A stretch of DNA of 62,920 nt, from contig NZ_CABVQC010000056.1 of assembly GCF_902499175.1 (NCBI RefSeq), forward strand, positions 1 through 62,920, in the 5' to 3' direction. Below, piece after piece: positions 17,365-24,646 of this stretch (the stretch's first letter is position 1; each line of letters opens with the position of its first letter). This stretch comes from Burkholderia aenigmatica. Its GTDB lineage: Bacteria; Pseudomonadota; Gammaproteobacteria; Burkholderiales; Burkholderiaceae. The position numbers and the translations under genes are program-made. The notes below the pieces were generated by a model. The model was given only the letters and a program-made list of their open reading frames with translations, was not told the origin of the DNA and did not search any database.

Positions 17365-18111
17365 CTAGCCCCGGACCACCGGCTGCGGCGCCGGACAGCG
17401 GAAATGCACGCCGTTGCCGGCCGGCCGCAGCAGGATCGTGACCGGCTGCGGCAGGTCCGCAGGCGGCGCGTCGTCCAGCTTCAATGCGCGCAACGCACGC
17501 ATCACCGCCGCGTCGCGGGCGGCTGAACCGCTCGATGCCACCATGTTGACCGCCACCACCGCCCCCCTGTTGTCGATGCGCACCTGCGCGACGAGTCGAT
17601 AGCTGCCCGGCACCGCCCCCGGCTGCCCGCACAGCGCATCGATCAGATGCGCCTGCAGCATGCCCGCGAACGCGCGCCGATCGCCGGAATCGCCGATCCC
17701 GTCGATCGGCAAGGCCGCCTCCGCCGGCAGGTCGGCCGTCGCGGGTGCCTGCTCGGCAGCCGGCTGCGCGACGATGATCGCTTCGTCCGGGCGCGAGAAT
17801 TCCGCACGCAATCCCGTTCCGGCCAGCATCCGCTCGAGCGCGTCGCGCGGCGCGAATTCGCCCTGGACCGGCGCACTCGTGCGCCCGTCGAGCAGCGGCG
17901 CCGGCGCCAGCACGATCAGCTCGGTCAGCCGCGCGAAGTCCTGCAAGGTCTTTGCGAGCGGCTGCGCGGGCAGATCGAAATGCACCATGCTGCCCGGCTG
18001 GCGGCCGCTGGAACCGGTCTCCTGCGCCTGTACGCCGCGCATGCACAGCACGACGAACGCAAGCCACGCGACGAACGCCAGGACACCGGTCGGCGCCCGT
18101 GAACGAGTCAT
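17365..18111 (-). CDS. STN-domain and TonB-C-like periplasmic signalling protein (VreA-like)
   Basis: 248 residues from the ATG at 18111, with CAGGGA at good spacing. A signal peptide or anchor (AFVAWLAFVVLCMRGVQAQ) is followed by a secretin/TonB short N-terminal (STN) domain at about residues 45-100 (FDLPAQPLAKTLQDFARLTE) and a TonB C-terminal-like domain at about 160-235 (VRIDNRGAVVAVNMVASSG). There is no outer-membrane barrel, unlike FecA-type receptors. This architecture, with the sigma and FecR genes directly downstream, is the VreA type of P. aeruginosa. It likely relays an envelope signal to the FecR protein. A PhoB-like box lies 100 nt upstream. Confidence 0.82.
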   Translation of the reverse strand: MTRSRAPTGVLAFVAWLAFVVLCMRGVQAQETGSSGRQPGSMVHFDLPAQPLAKTLQDFARLTELIVLAPAPLLDGRTSAPVQGEFAPRDALERMLAGTGLRAEFSRPDEAIIVAQPAAEQAPATADLPAEAALPIDGIGDSGDRRAFAGMLQAHLIDALCGQPGAVPGSYRLVAQVRIDNRGAVVAVNMVASSGSAARDAAVMRALRALKLDDAPPADLPQPVTILLRPAGNGVHFRCPAPQPVVRG

Positions 18112-18194
18112 GAATCCCTGGACGGAAGTGGAGTTGCACGTTGCCGTGCGAAACGCGCACCCCCGTGAGCGGTTCCGCGGCAAACGAACGTCAG

Positions 18195-18228
18195 ATTGTG
18201 AGCGGGCACTATGACAGTCAGGTGAAGC
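18195..18228 (-). promoter_or_regulatory. PhoB-like box and -10 upstream of the STN/sigma/anti-sigma operon
   Basis: On the minus strand GCTTCAC, four bases, then a perfect CTGTCAT half-site (18211-18228) form an 11-bp-phased direct repeat of the PHO-box type. CACAAT, a -10-like hexamer, follows 10 nt downstream (18195-18200). The box ends exactly 100 nt before the start codon, the same distance as the other boxes of this locus. It implies phosphate control of the sigma factor operon. Confidence 0.55.
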
Positions 18229-18294
18229 GTGCAGCGATGCGATTCAACCGCGGCGCGTTCGCGCATCGCGGGCGGGCCGGGCGCCGGGCGCCGC

Positions 18295-18801
18295 TCACGG
18301 CCGACGCACGACGAAGTTGCCGATGCCGGTGCCGACGACGGCCATCCGCACGTCACCGGACCACAGCGTGATCGTCACGGGCACGTCGATGCTTTCGCTG
18401 CCGAGCACGACGCGCGACGGTACTTCACCGCCGCCTGTGTAGCGTACCGACACGCCCGTCACCTCGGTTCCCCAGCGGCGTGCGCGATACAGGTCGTCGG
18501 TCATCGGGGCCCAGGTACCGCTTTCGGTGCGCTGCACGAAGCGATAGCCTCCGCCGACCGGCTGCCACGCGATCGGAATCGACCGCACCTGCGCCTCGTC
18601 ACCGGCCGATTCGAGCAGGTTCGCCAGGCGCTGTGCCTCCTCTGCCAGATCGGTGCGGCGATTGCGCGACGGCGCAAGCGTCACGACCGCGACCAGCAGC
18701 CCCACGATCACGAGCACGACGAGCATCTCCAGCAGCGTGAAGCCCGCCTCCATATGACGCGCGGTGCTCGAGTGCCGTACCCGCCTGTTCACGCCGGGCA
18801 T
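18295..18801 (-). CDS. gspH: Type II secretion minor pseudopilin GspH
   Basis: 168 residues from the ATG at 18801, which lies 4 nt past the gspG stop; an inner ATG at 18753 is possible. The prepilin peptidase site is HMEAG/FTLLEMLVVLVIVGLLVAVV, with the +5 Glu. The C-terminal half has the GspH-like short beta-rich domain (GWAP-type stretch WAPMTDDLYRARRW, DVPVTITLWSGDVRMAVVG). GspH joins the base of the minor-pseudopilin tip complex. It is directly downstream of gspG in the same operon. Confidence 0.85.
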   Translation of the reverse strand: MPGVNRRVRHSSTARHMEAGFTLLEMLVVLVIVGLLVAVVTLAPSRNRRTDLAEEAQRLANLLESAGDEAQVRSIPIAWQPVGGGYRFVQRTESGTWAPMTDDLYRARRWGTEVTGVSVRYTGGGEVPSRVVLGSESIDVPVTITLWSGDVRMAVVGTGIGNFVVRRP

Positions 18802-18805
18802 GCCG

Positions 18806-19276
18806 TCACTGCCACGAGCCGATGTCCGCATCGTTCCCCTCACCGCCCGGTTTGCCGTCCGCGCCGTAGCTGAATACGTCGATCGCGCCATGCGCGCCCG
18901 GGTTCAGGTACTGATACGGGTTGCCCCACGGATCCTTCGGCAACCGCTCCAGATAGCCGCCGTCCTTCCAGTTGTTCGGCACCGGATCGGCGGCCGGCTT
19001 CTGGACCAGCGCGGTCAGCCCCTGCTCCTGCGACGGATAGCGCCCGTTGTCGAGGCGATACAGGTTCAGCGACTGCATCATCGTGCCGATGTCCTGCTTT
19101 GCCGCGATGCGGCGCGCCTCGTCCGGACGGCTCATGATCTTCGGCACGATCAGCGCCGCGAGAATCCCGAGGATCGCCACCACCACCATGATCTCGATCA
19201 GCGTGAAGCCGCGTTGCGTGCGGCGTCCCACATAGCCGGCGTACCGCGTTCGGGTTTCGTTGGGCCCCGTCATCAT
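18806..19276 (-). CDS. gspG: Type II secretion major pseudopilin GspG
   Basis: 156 residues, the usual length. The start at 19276 is supported by GAGGGTGA just upstream. Prepilin motif RRTQRG/FTLIEIMVVVAILGILAALIVPKIM with +5 Glu. Then the GspG-specific ARRIAAKQDIGTMMQSLNLYRLDNGRYPS and QEQGLTALVQKP, and the calcium-site region near the C-terminus (PWGNPYQYLNPG, FSYGADGKPGGEGNDADIGSW). It polymerises into the periplasmic pseudopilus. It is divergent from gspC across a 61-nt gap that must hold both promoters. Confidence 0.95.
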   Translation of the reverse strand: MMTGPNETRTRYAGYVGRRTQRGFTLIEIMVVVAILGILAALIVPKIMSRPDEARRIAAKQDIGTMMQSLNLYRLDNGRYPSQEQGLTALVQKPAADPVPNNWKDGGYLERLPKDPWGNPYQYLNPGAHGAIDVFSYGADGKPGGEGNDADIGSWQ

Positions 19277-19337
19277 GCATTCACCCTCGCAACAAAGAAT
19301 GGAAAACATCTTCTGTTCATCGCACCGACCTGCCGCC

Positions 19338-19784
19338 ATGAAACCGCTCGACCTGCTTCGCATCGCGCCATCCCGCGCCGATCTCGTACCACTCGCCGCG
19401 ACGCTTGCTGCCGCGGCCGCGCTCATTACCGTGTCGCTGTGGGCCGTGCGCGTGCTGAGCGCTGCCGATGCGCCGGTCGCGGCGCTTGCACCGCCGCCCG
19501 CGCCGATCGACGTCGCCGCCGGCGCGCGGCTGTTCGGTGCCAAACCCGACGACGGCCGCGATGCCATCCAGCTGCTCGGCGTGCTCGCTTTCGACGCGCG
19601 CCGTGCGGCCGCGATCGTCAGCGTCGGCGGCGAAGCGTCGCGTGTCGTGTCGCTCGGCGCGGCGATCGGCGAAGCCGCGCAACTGGCAGAGGTTCGCGCG
19701 CGTTCGATCGTCGTCGACCGCCACGGCCTGCAACGCGAGATCACGCTGCCCGCCACGGAGAAGGCCAACGCATACGTGCGTTGA
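19338..19784 (+). CDS. gspC: GspC-like inner-membrane type II secretion protein (HR domain only)
   Basis: 148 residues. One membrane helix near the N-terminus (LAATLAAAAALITVSLWAVRVL), then a homology-region domain with IDVAAGARLFGAK and IQLLGVLAFDARRAAAIVSV, followed by RSIVVDRHGLQREITLP. It lacks the C-terminal PDZ or coiled-coil domain found in many GspC proteins, which fits the short HxcP-type form. GspC links the inner-membrane platform to the secretin GspD. Unusually it is on the plus strand between two minus-strand gsp genes, with only 8 nt to the convergent gspF end. Confidence 0.75.
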   Translation: MKPLDLLRIAPSRADLVPLAATLAAAAALITVSLWAVRVLSAADAPVAALAPPPAPIDVAAGARLFGAKPDDGRDAIQLLGVLAFDARRAAAIVSVGGEASRVVSLGAAIGEAAQLAEVRARSIVVDRHGLQREITLPATEKANAYVR

Positions 19785-19792
19785 GCCGCGCA

Positions 19793-21010
19793 TCACTGCA
19801 CCATGTTGTTCAGCTCGATGATCGGCATCATCACCGCCAGCACGATCACGAGCACCACGCCGCCCATCGCGAGGATCAAGAGCGGTTCGAGCAGGCTCGT
19901 CAGGAACATCGTGCGGCGCTCCAGCTCGCGCGATTCGCCCTCCGATGCGCGATCGAGCATCGTCGTCACGTCGCCCGTCGCCTCGCCCGAGCGGATCAGG
20001 TGCACGAGTACTGGCGGAAACGTCTTTGTATGCGCCAGCGCGCGCGACAGCGCCGACCCCTCGCGCACGCGGACGATCGCGTCGTCGACGTTCGCGCGCA
20101 TCGCACGGTTCGACAACGTCTCGCCGGCCGCCTGCAGCGCGCGCAGGATCGGCACGCCGGCCGCGGTGAGAATGCCGAGCGTGCTGGCGAAGCGCACCGT
20201 GTTGTAACCGCGTACGAGCTTGCCGGCCAGCGGCGCAGTCAGCAGCCACGTGTCGAACCTGAGCCGCGGCGCATCGCGCGACAGCACCTTGCGGATCGCA
20301 TAAACCATCGCGACCGTCGCGGCGAGCGACGCCCACCACCAGTGCCGCACGAAGTCCGACAGCGCGAGCATCACGACCGTCAGCGTCGGCAGTTGCTGCT
20401 TGGTGCTGGTGAACACGTTCGCGACCTGCGGCACCACGTAGCTCAGCAGGAACGTGACGATGCCGAACGCGATCAGCGTGACGATGCCCGGATAGGTGAA
20501 CGCCAGCAGGATCTTCTGCTTCAGCGCGTTGCTTTGCTCGATGTAGTCGGCCAGGCGCGACAGCACGATGCCGAGCTTGCCGGTGTGCTCGCCGGCCGCG
20601 ACGAGCGCGCGATAGATCTCCGGGAAATCGCGCGGATGCTGACCCAGCGCATTCGCGAATGAATGGCCGCCGACGACTTCCGCGCGGATCGACGCCATCA
20701 GCTCGCGCACGTATTCGCGCTCGGCCTGCTCGCTCAGCACCGACAGCGATTCGTCGAGCGGCAAACCTGCGACCAGCAGGCTCGCGAGCTGGCGCGTGAG
20801 GATCGCCTGCTCGCGCTGCGACAGCTTGCGGCCGAGCGACAGCCGTTGATGACGTTCGCCATGCAGGCGTTGCGCGGCCAGCTCGACGACAAGCGGCGTG
20901 AGACCTTGCGTGCGCAGATGGCTGCGGCCTGCGCGCGCGCTGTCGGCTTCGAGCACGCCTTTCAGCGTACGGCCGGTGGGATCGATCGCTTCGTAGCGGA
21001 ATGCCGACAT
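19793..21010 (-). CDS. gspF: Type II secretion inner-membrane platform protein GspF
   Basis: 405 residues, full length. Starts MSAFRYEAIDPTGRTLKGVL, as in GspF/PilC. It has two T2SSF repeats (about residues 75-195 and 275-395) with characteristic motifs LTRQLASLLVAGLPLDESL, HPRDFPEIYRALVAAGEHTG and FASTLGILTAAGVPILRAL, and three membrane helices. It is the inner-membrane platform that couples to the ATPase GspE. No gspE gene lies next to it here, although the two are normally adjacent, so the ATPase must come from elsewhere. A PhoB-like box lies 92 nt upstream. Confidence 0.94.
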   Translation of the reverse strand: MSAFRYEAIDPTGRTLKGVLEADSARAGRSHLRTQGLTPLVVELAAQRLHGERHQRLSLGRKLSQREQAILTRQLASLLVAGLPLDESLSVLSEQAEREYVRELMASIRAEVVGGHSFANALGQHPRDFPEIYRALVAAGEHTGKLGIVLSRLADYIEQSNALKQKILLAFTYPGIVTLIAFGIVTFLLSYVVPQVANVFTSTKQQLPTLTVVMLALSDFVRHWWWASLAATVAMVYAIRKVLSRDAPRLRFDTWLLTAPLAGKLVRGYNTVRFASTLGILTAAGVPILRALQAAGETLSNRAMRANVDDAIVRVREGSALSRALAHTKTFPPVLVHLIRSGEATGDVTTMLDRASEGESRELERRTMFLTSLLEPLLILAMGGVVLVIVLAVMMPIIELNNMVQ

Positions 21011-21101
21011 GCCGGTGCTCTCCTGTCACATGCGCGACTGCTTTCGATGACGTCGCGCAGCGTGCCGGACGGAGTCGCCGGGGAAGACTACGAAGCGAAC
21101 C

Positions 21102-21119
21102 GGCGCAAATTTGTGACGG
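21102..21119 (-). promoter_or_regulatory. PhoB-like box upstream of gspF
   Basis: On the minus strand CCGTCAC, then AAAT, then TTGCGCC, ending 92 nt before the gspF start. The first half-site is a 6/7 match to the CTGTCAC form; the second is weak. The bases before it end in AACAT, as in the composite modules of other promoters in this locus. Placement rather than sequence quality makes it worth listing. Confidence 0.4.
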
Positions 21120-21314
21120 ATGTTGGGCTACCTTTTCCGGCAGGCTTTATTACCGGGCGGCGATATTCTTATATCGCAAAAAAATTACATGACCACCACC
21201 GCAGTCAATTTATTATGCATTGAATATGCGATATTTTATCGGCCATCCTGTTATGCAATTACACATCCAATGGAAGAAATAAATCAAAGAGATGAATATT
21301 CATCAACGCGCGGA

Positions 21315-21346
21315 ATGTTCCGTAACATCTGCCACAAAAACGCCTT
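21315..21346 (+). promoter_or_regulatory. Composite promoter module E (distal, pstS-like gene)
   Basis: Twelve-base element ATGTTCCGTAAC, two bases, half-site CTGCCAC, four A residues, then a degenerate second half-site. It has the same 12-2-7-4-7 spacing as modules A-C and F. It lies 329 nt before the first pstS-like start, so it could be an upstream or tandem site of that promoter. Confidence 0.4.
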
Positions 21347-21541
21347 GGAATTGCGATAGCGCCGCGCCGGCTCGTGCGCGACATCGACAGCTTTTGCGAC
21401 ACTGGATGCAGGGCTCCTGCACGCGATCCGTCGGATCGGCTCCCGGCTGAACGCCAATATCCGGACGCTTCATTTCGTGTCGAATTACGCCCCAGCCGAC
21501 GATTTATCAATCCGAATAACGCAATCGCTTAGTCGATAAAA

Positions 21542-21573
21542 ATGTTACGCACCATTCGTTATGAAAAATTCAC
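21542..21573 (+). promoter_or_regulatory. Composite promoter module F (first pstS-like gene)
   Basis: ATGTTACGCACC, AT, then half-sites TCGTTAT and AATTCAC with a 4-base spacer. Eleven of the first 14 bases match the gspI module. It ends 101 nt before the ATG at 21675, the standard distance in this locus. Confidence 0.5.
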
Positions 21574-21674
21574 GCTCCTCATTCGGATTTCCTCCTACAT
21601 TTACCCGGCGGTCCATAAGCATTCCAACCGCAGTAGCAGGGGTTCCCGTATATCTTCGTCCAAGGAAATTTCTC

Positions 21675-23000
21675 ATGAAATCCAGCAAGCGCAAGATCTG
21701 TCAAGTCCTCGCTCTCGTTGTTTCCGGTCTGGGCGCCACGGCCGCGATGGCCTCGCCGAACGTGCAAGGCGGCGGTTCGTCGCTCGTCGCTCCGACCATC
21801 GGCGCAATCGGCAACAACGCGACCGAAATCGGCCTGTTCGGCACGAACGAAGGCTCGTTCACGTATTTCTCGGTGGGTTCGGGCGCCGGTCAGAACGCGT
21901 TCCTGAACAACCAGCCGACGTATCTGAGCCCGGGCCTCACGGGCACGGTCGACTTCGCGAACAGCGATGCTGCGCTGTCGTCCGCGCAACTCACGTCGTA
22001 CAAGACCGGCACCGGCCTCGGCGTGACGAATGGCCCGCTGATCCAGATTCCGTACATCGTCACGCCGATCACGGTGCCGGTCGTCAACGGCCCGGCCGTG
22101 ACGAGCACGACGACCCCGCAAACGACGCCGGGTCAAGCGCACAGCATCGCGCTGAATGACAACGACCTGTGCGGCGTGTTCTCGGGCAAGCTGACGAACT
22201 GGAACCAGGTCACCAACCCGGAAACGGGCTCGGCCTACACGCTGAACGCACCGATCACCGTCGTCTACCGCTCGGACAGCAGCGGCACGACCGAACTGCT
22301 GACCCGCCACCTGGTCGCCGTCTGCTCGGCCGCCAACACCGCCCCGGGCGTCACGTTCGCCGATTCGACGAACTTCACGGCGTCGTTCCCGACCGGCTTC
22401 CCGTCGGGCTCGAATTTCGTCGCGGCTTCAGGCAGCGGCGGCGTGCGCAACCAGTTGGTCACGTACGCCACGACGACGACGACCACGACGGCCGCAGTCG
22501 CCTATCTGAGCCCGGACTACACGAACACGTACCTCGCGCCGCAGAGCACGGTCACGACGTCGGCCAGCGCAACGCAACTGCCGGTGGCAAGCCTCCGGAA
22601 CACGGGGAACGGCACGTACTATGCGCCGACGTACGCAAACGCGTCGACGGCGCTGGGTTCGTTCGCACCGCCCACCACGTCGAAGGCAGCCGCCTCCAAC
22701 CAGGCAAACTGGGTGCCCAACGCGGGCAACCCGGGGTCGGGCTATCCGGTTTCCGGCACCAGCCAGATCATCCTGAGCCAGTGCTATGCCGATTCGAACG
22801 TCAAGACGGCCGTGCATGACTTCCTGAACGCTCACTACACGAACGCCAGCTTCGCGTCGATCGTTCACGGCAACGGCTTCGACACGGTTCCCTCGAACTA
22901 CCAGACGGCCATCTCGAACGACTTCCTGAGCAACGCTAGCACGTGGAACCTCGATATCGGCAACACGAGCGTCTGCACGGGCACCGTGACCGGTCGTTAA
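21675..23000 (+). CDS. PstS-like / DING-type phosphate-binding protein, copy 1
   Basis: 441 residues from the ATG at 21675, chosen because AAGGAAA is 8 nt upstream and a signal peptide (ending GATAAMASPN) follows. PstS-family motifs: QGGGSSLVAPT near the mature N-terminus, ANSDAALS, DNDLCGVFSGKLTNWN, and YRSDSSGTTELLTRHL, which line the phosphate site in relatives. It is longer than classical PstS (about 340) and has no pst transporter genes beside it. In P. aeruginosa, DING/PstS-like proteins are encoded next to the Hxc type II system and secreted by it (from memory), so this is a likely T2SS substrate here. A strong terminator follows. Confidence 0.88.
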   Translation: MKSSKRKICQVLALVVSGLGATAAMASPNVQGGGSSLVAPTIGAIGNNATEIGLFGTNEGSFTYFSVGSGAGQNAFLNNQPTYLSPGLTGTVDFANSDAALSSAQLTSYKTGTGLGVTNGPLIQIPYIVTPITVPVVNGPAVTSTTTPQTTPGQAHSIALNDNDLCGVFSGKLTNWNQVTNPETGSAYTLNAPITVVYRSDSSGTTELLTRHLVAVCSAANTAPGVTFADSTNFTASFPTGFPSGSNFVAASGSGGVRNQLVTYATTTTTTTAAVAYLSPDYTNTYLAPQSTVTTSASATQLPVASLRNTGNGTYYAPTYANASTALGSFAPPTTSKAAASNQANWVPNAGNPGSGYPVSGTSQIILSQCYADSNVKTAVHDFLNAHYTNASFASIVHGNGFDTVPSNYQTAISNDFLSNASTWNLDIGNTSVCTGTVTGR

Positions 23001-23036
23001 GTCCATTCGGCGGCGGATGCTCCGCCGTTGATTCGA

Positions 23037-23074
23037 CCGCGCCCCTGGATCGTCAAGGGCGCGGCTTTTTGTTT
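23037..23074 (+). terminator. Rho-independent terminator after pstS-like copy 1
   Basis: CCGCGCCC and GGGCGCGG arms (8 bp) around a 12-nt loop, followed by CTTTTTGTTT. It separates the two pstS-like genes transcriptionally. Confidence 0.85.
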
Positions 23075-23152
23075 ACACGTCCAATCGGTATTGCTCATCG
23101 TCGCCCGCTCGAGCACGCACCGGGCATCCGGTTGACACAACGGGAAAATCTC

Positions 23153-24460
23153 ATGAAATTGCAACAACGCAACCTCGGCCGGATCATCACTTTTCTGATT
23201 GCCGGCATCGGTTCAACGACCGCGGTGGCCTCGCCAAACGTGCAAGGTGGCGGTTCGTCGCTCGTCGCCCCGACCGTCGGCGCGATCGGCAACAGCGCGA
23301 CCGAAATCGGCCTGTTCGGCACGTCCGAAGGCTCGTTCACGTATTACTCGGTCGATTCGGCCGCGGGCCAGAAAGCATTCCTGAACAACCAGCCGACGTA
23401 CTTCGGCTCGACGGTCACGGGCACTGTTCACTTCGCGAACAGCGATGCGGCGCTCTCGCCCGTGCAAATCACGTCGTACAAAGTCGGCCTTGGCGCGACC
23501 AACGGCCCGCTGATCCAGATCCCGTACCTCATCACGCCGATCACGGTGCCGGTCGTCAACGGCCCAGCCGTGACGAGCACGACGACGCCGCAAACGACGC
23601 CGGGGCAGGCGCACAGCATTGCGCTGAACGACAACGACCTGTGCGGCGTGTTTTCGGGCAAGCTGACGAACTGGAATCAGGTCACCAACCCGGAAACGGA
23701 CTCGGCCTACACGCTGAACGCGCCCATCACCGTCGTCTACCGCTCGGACAGCAGCGGCACGACAGAACTGCTGACCCGCCATCTGGTCGCCGTCTGCCCG
23801 ACCGCCAGCACCGCCGCGGGCGTCACCTTCGTCGATTCGATGGACTTCACGGCCTCCTTCCCGGCCGGCTTCCCGTCAGGCTCGCATTTCGTCGCTGCTA
23901 CCAGCAGCAATCTCGTGCGAACCGCGCTCATATCGTTCGCATCAGCGGGGCTAGCCGCAGTCGCTTATCTCGGTCCTAACTGGACCAATACCTTACTAGC
24001 CCCGTCAAGCACTGTCGTTACTTCGGCTAGCGCATTGCAACTGCCTGTAGCAAGCCTCCGGAACGCGGCGAACGGCACTTACTATGCACCGACGTATATG
24101 AATGCAACGATGGCGCTCGGAACCTCCGTACTCCCGGTGGGCAAACTATCGGCCTCCAACCAGGCAAACTGGGTACCCAACGTGGGCAACCCCACGTCGG
24201 GCTATCCGGTTTCTGGCACCAGCCAGATCATCCTGAGCCAGTGTTATGCCGATCCGAACATCAAGACGGCCGTGCATGACTTCCTGAACGCCCACTTCGC
24301 GAACGCCAGCTTCGCGTCGATCGTTCACGGCAACGGCTTCGACACGGTTCCCTCGAACTACCAGACGACCATCTCGAACGACTTCCTGAGCAATGCGAGC
24401 GGCTATAACCTCGACATCGGCAACACGAGCGTCTGCACGGGCACCGTAACCGGTCGTTAG
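23153..24460 (+). CDS. PstS-like / DING-type phosphate-binding protein, copy 2
   Basis: 435 residues from the ATG at 23153, with CGGGAAAA upstream. Signal peptide ends STTAVASPN. It is a close paralogue of the preceding protein: the GGGSSLVAPT, ANSDAALS, FSGKLTNWNQVTNPET and SDSSGTTELLTRHL motifs are all kept, and long stretches are nearly identical at DNA level. The middle (about 23915-24165) is different: it uses less G/C-rich third positions and replaces the Thr tract of copy 1. It probably has the same role with a different surface or affinity. I found no PhoB-like box at the usual distance, so it may have its own control. Confidence 0.87.
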   Translation: MKLQQRNLGRIITFLIAGIGSTTAVASPNVQGGGSSLVAPTVGAIGNSATEIGLFGTSEGSFTYYSVDSAAGQKAFLNNQPTYFGSTVTGTVHFANSDAALSPVQITSYKVGLGATNGPLIQIPYLITPITVPVVNGPAVTSTTTPQTTPGQAHSIALNDNDLCGVFSGKLTNWNQVTNPETDSAYTLNAPITVVYRSDSSGTTELLTRHLVAVCPTASTAAGVTFVDSMDFTASFPAGFPSGSHFVAATSSNLVRTALISFASAGLAAVAYLGPNWTNTLLAPSSTVVTSASALQLPVASLRNAANGTYYAPTYMNATMALGTSVLPVGKLSASNQANWVPNVGNPTSGYPVSGTSQIILSQCYADPNIKTAVHDFLNAHFANASFASIVHGNGFDTVPSNYQTTISNDFLSNASGYNLDIGNTSVCTGTVTGR

Positions 24461-24482
24461 CGGTCTTCGAACTGGTATTGAT

Positions 24483-24512
24483 CCGCCCTTGGAACACCAA
24501 GAGCGGAGTTTT
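24483..24512 (+). terminator. Rho-independent terminator after pstS-like copy 2
   Basis: CCGCCCTTGG and CCAAGAGCGG arms with a 4-nt loop (AACA), one bulge, followed by AGTTTT. Confidence 0.75.
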
Positions 24513-24594
24513 CGCATGTCCAATCGCAAACGTCACCACTCGTGTCACAGAACGGCCGTCCCAAACCATCGCCGCTGAATCTGCTAATCAATAT

Positions 24595-24632
24595 GAAAAC
24601 GCGAGCCACCGATCGAACCGGCTGCTCGCGTC
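24595..24632 (-). terminator. Rho-independent terminator after tpsA
   Basis: On the minus strand CGCGAGCAGCC pairs with GGTGGCTCGCG around a short loop, followed by TTTTC. It sits 15 nt beyond the TpsA stop and faces the pstS-like terminator, so the two convergent units are insulated. Confidence 0.75.
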
Positions 24633-24646
24633 AGCTTCGCCCTTCG

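Larger units (their letters stand above)
21011..21674. other. AT-rich intergenic region with divergent phosphate-type promoters
   Basis: 664 nt between gspF (minus) and the first pstS-like gene (plus) with no credible gene. Bases about 21125-21330 are strikingly AT-rich against a genome near two-thirds GC and contain an inverted repeat (GCGATAT, 4 nt, ATATCGC at 21163-21180) followed by seven A residues. Three PhoB-like elements (21102-21119, 21315-21346 and 21542-21573) are listed separately. Confidence 0.6.
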
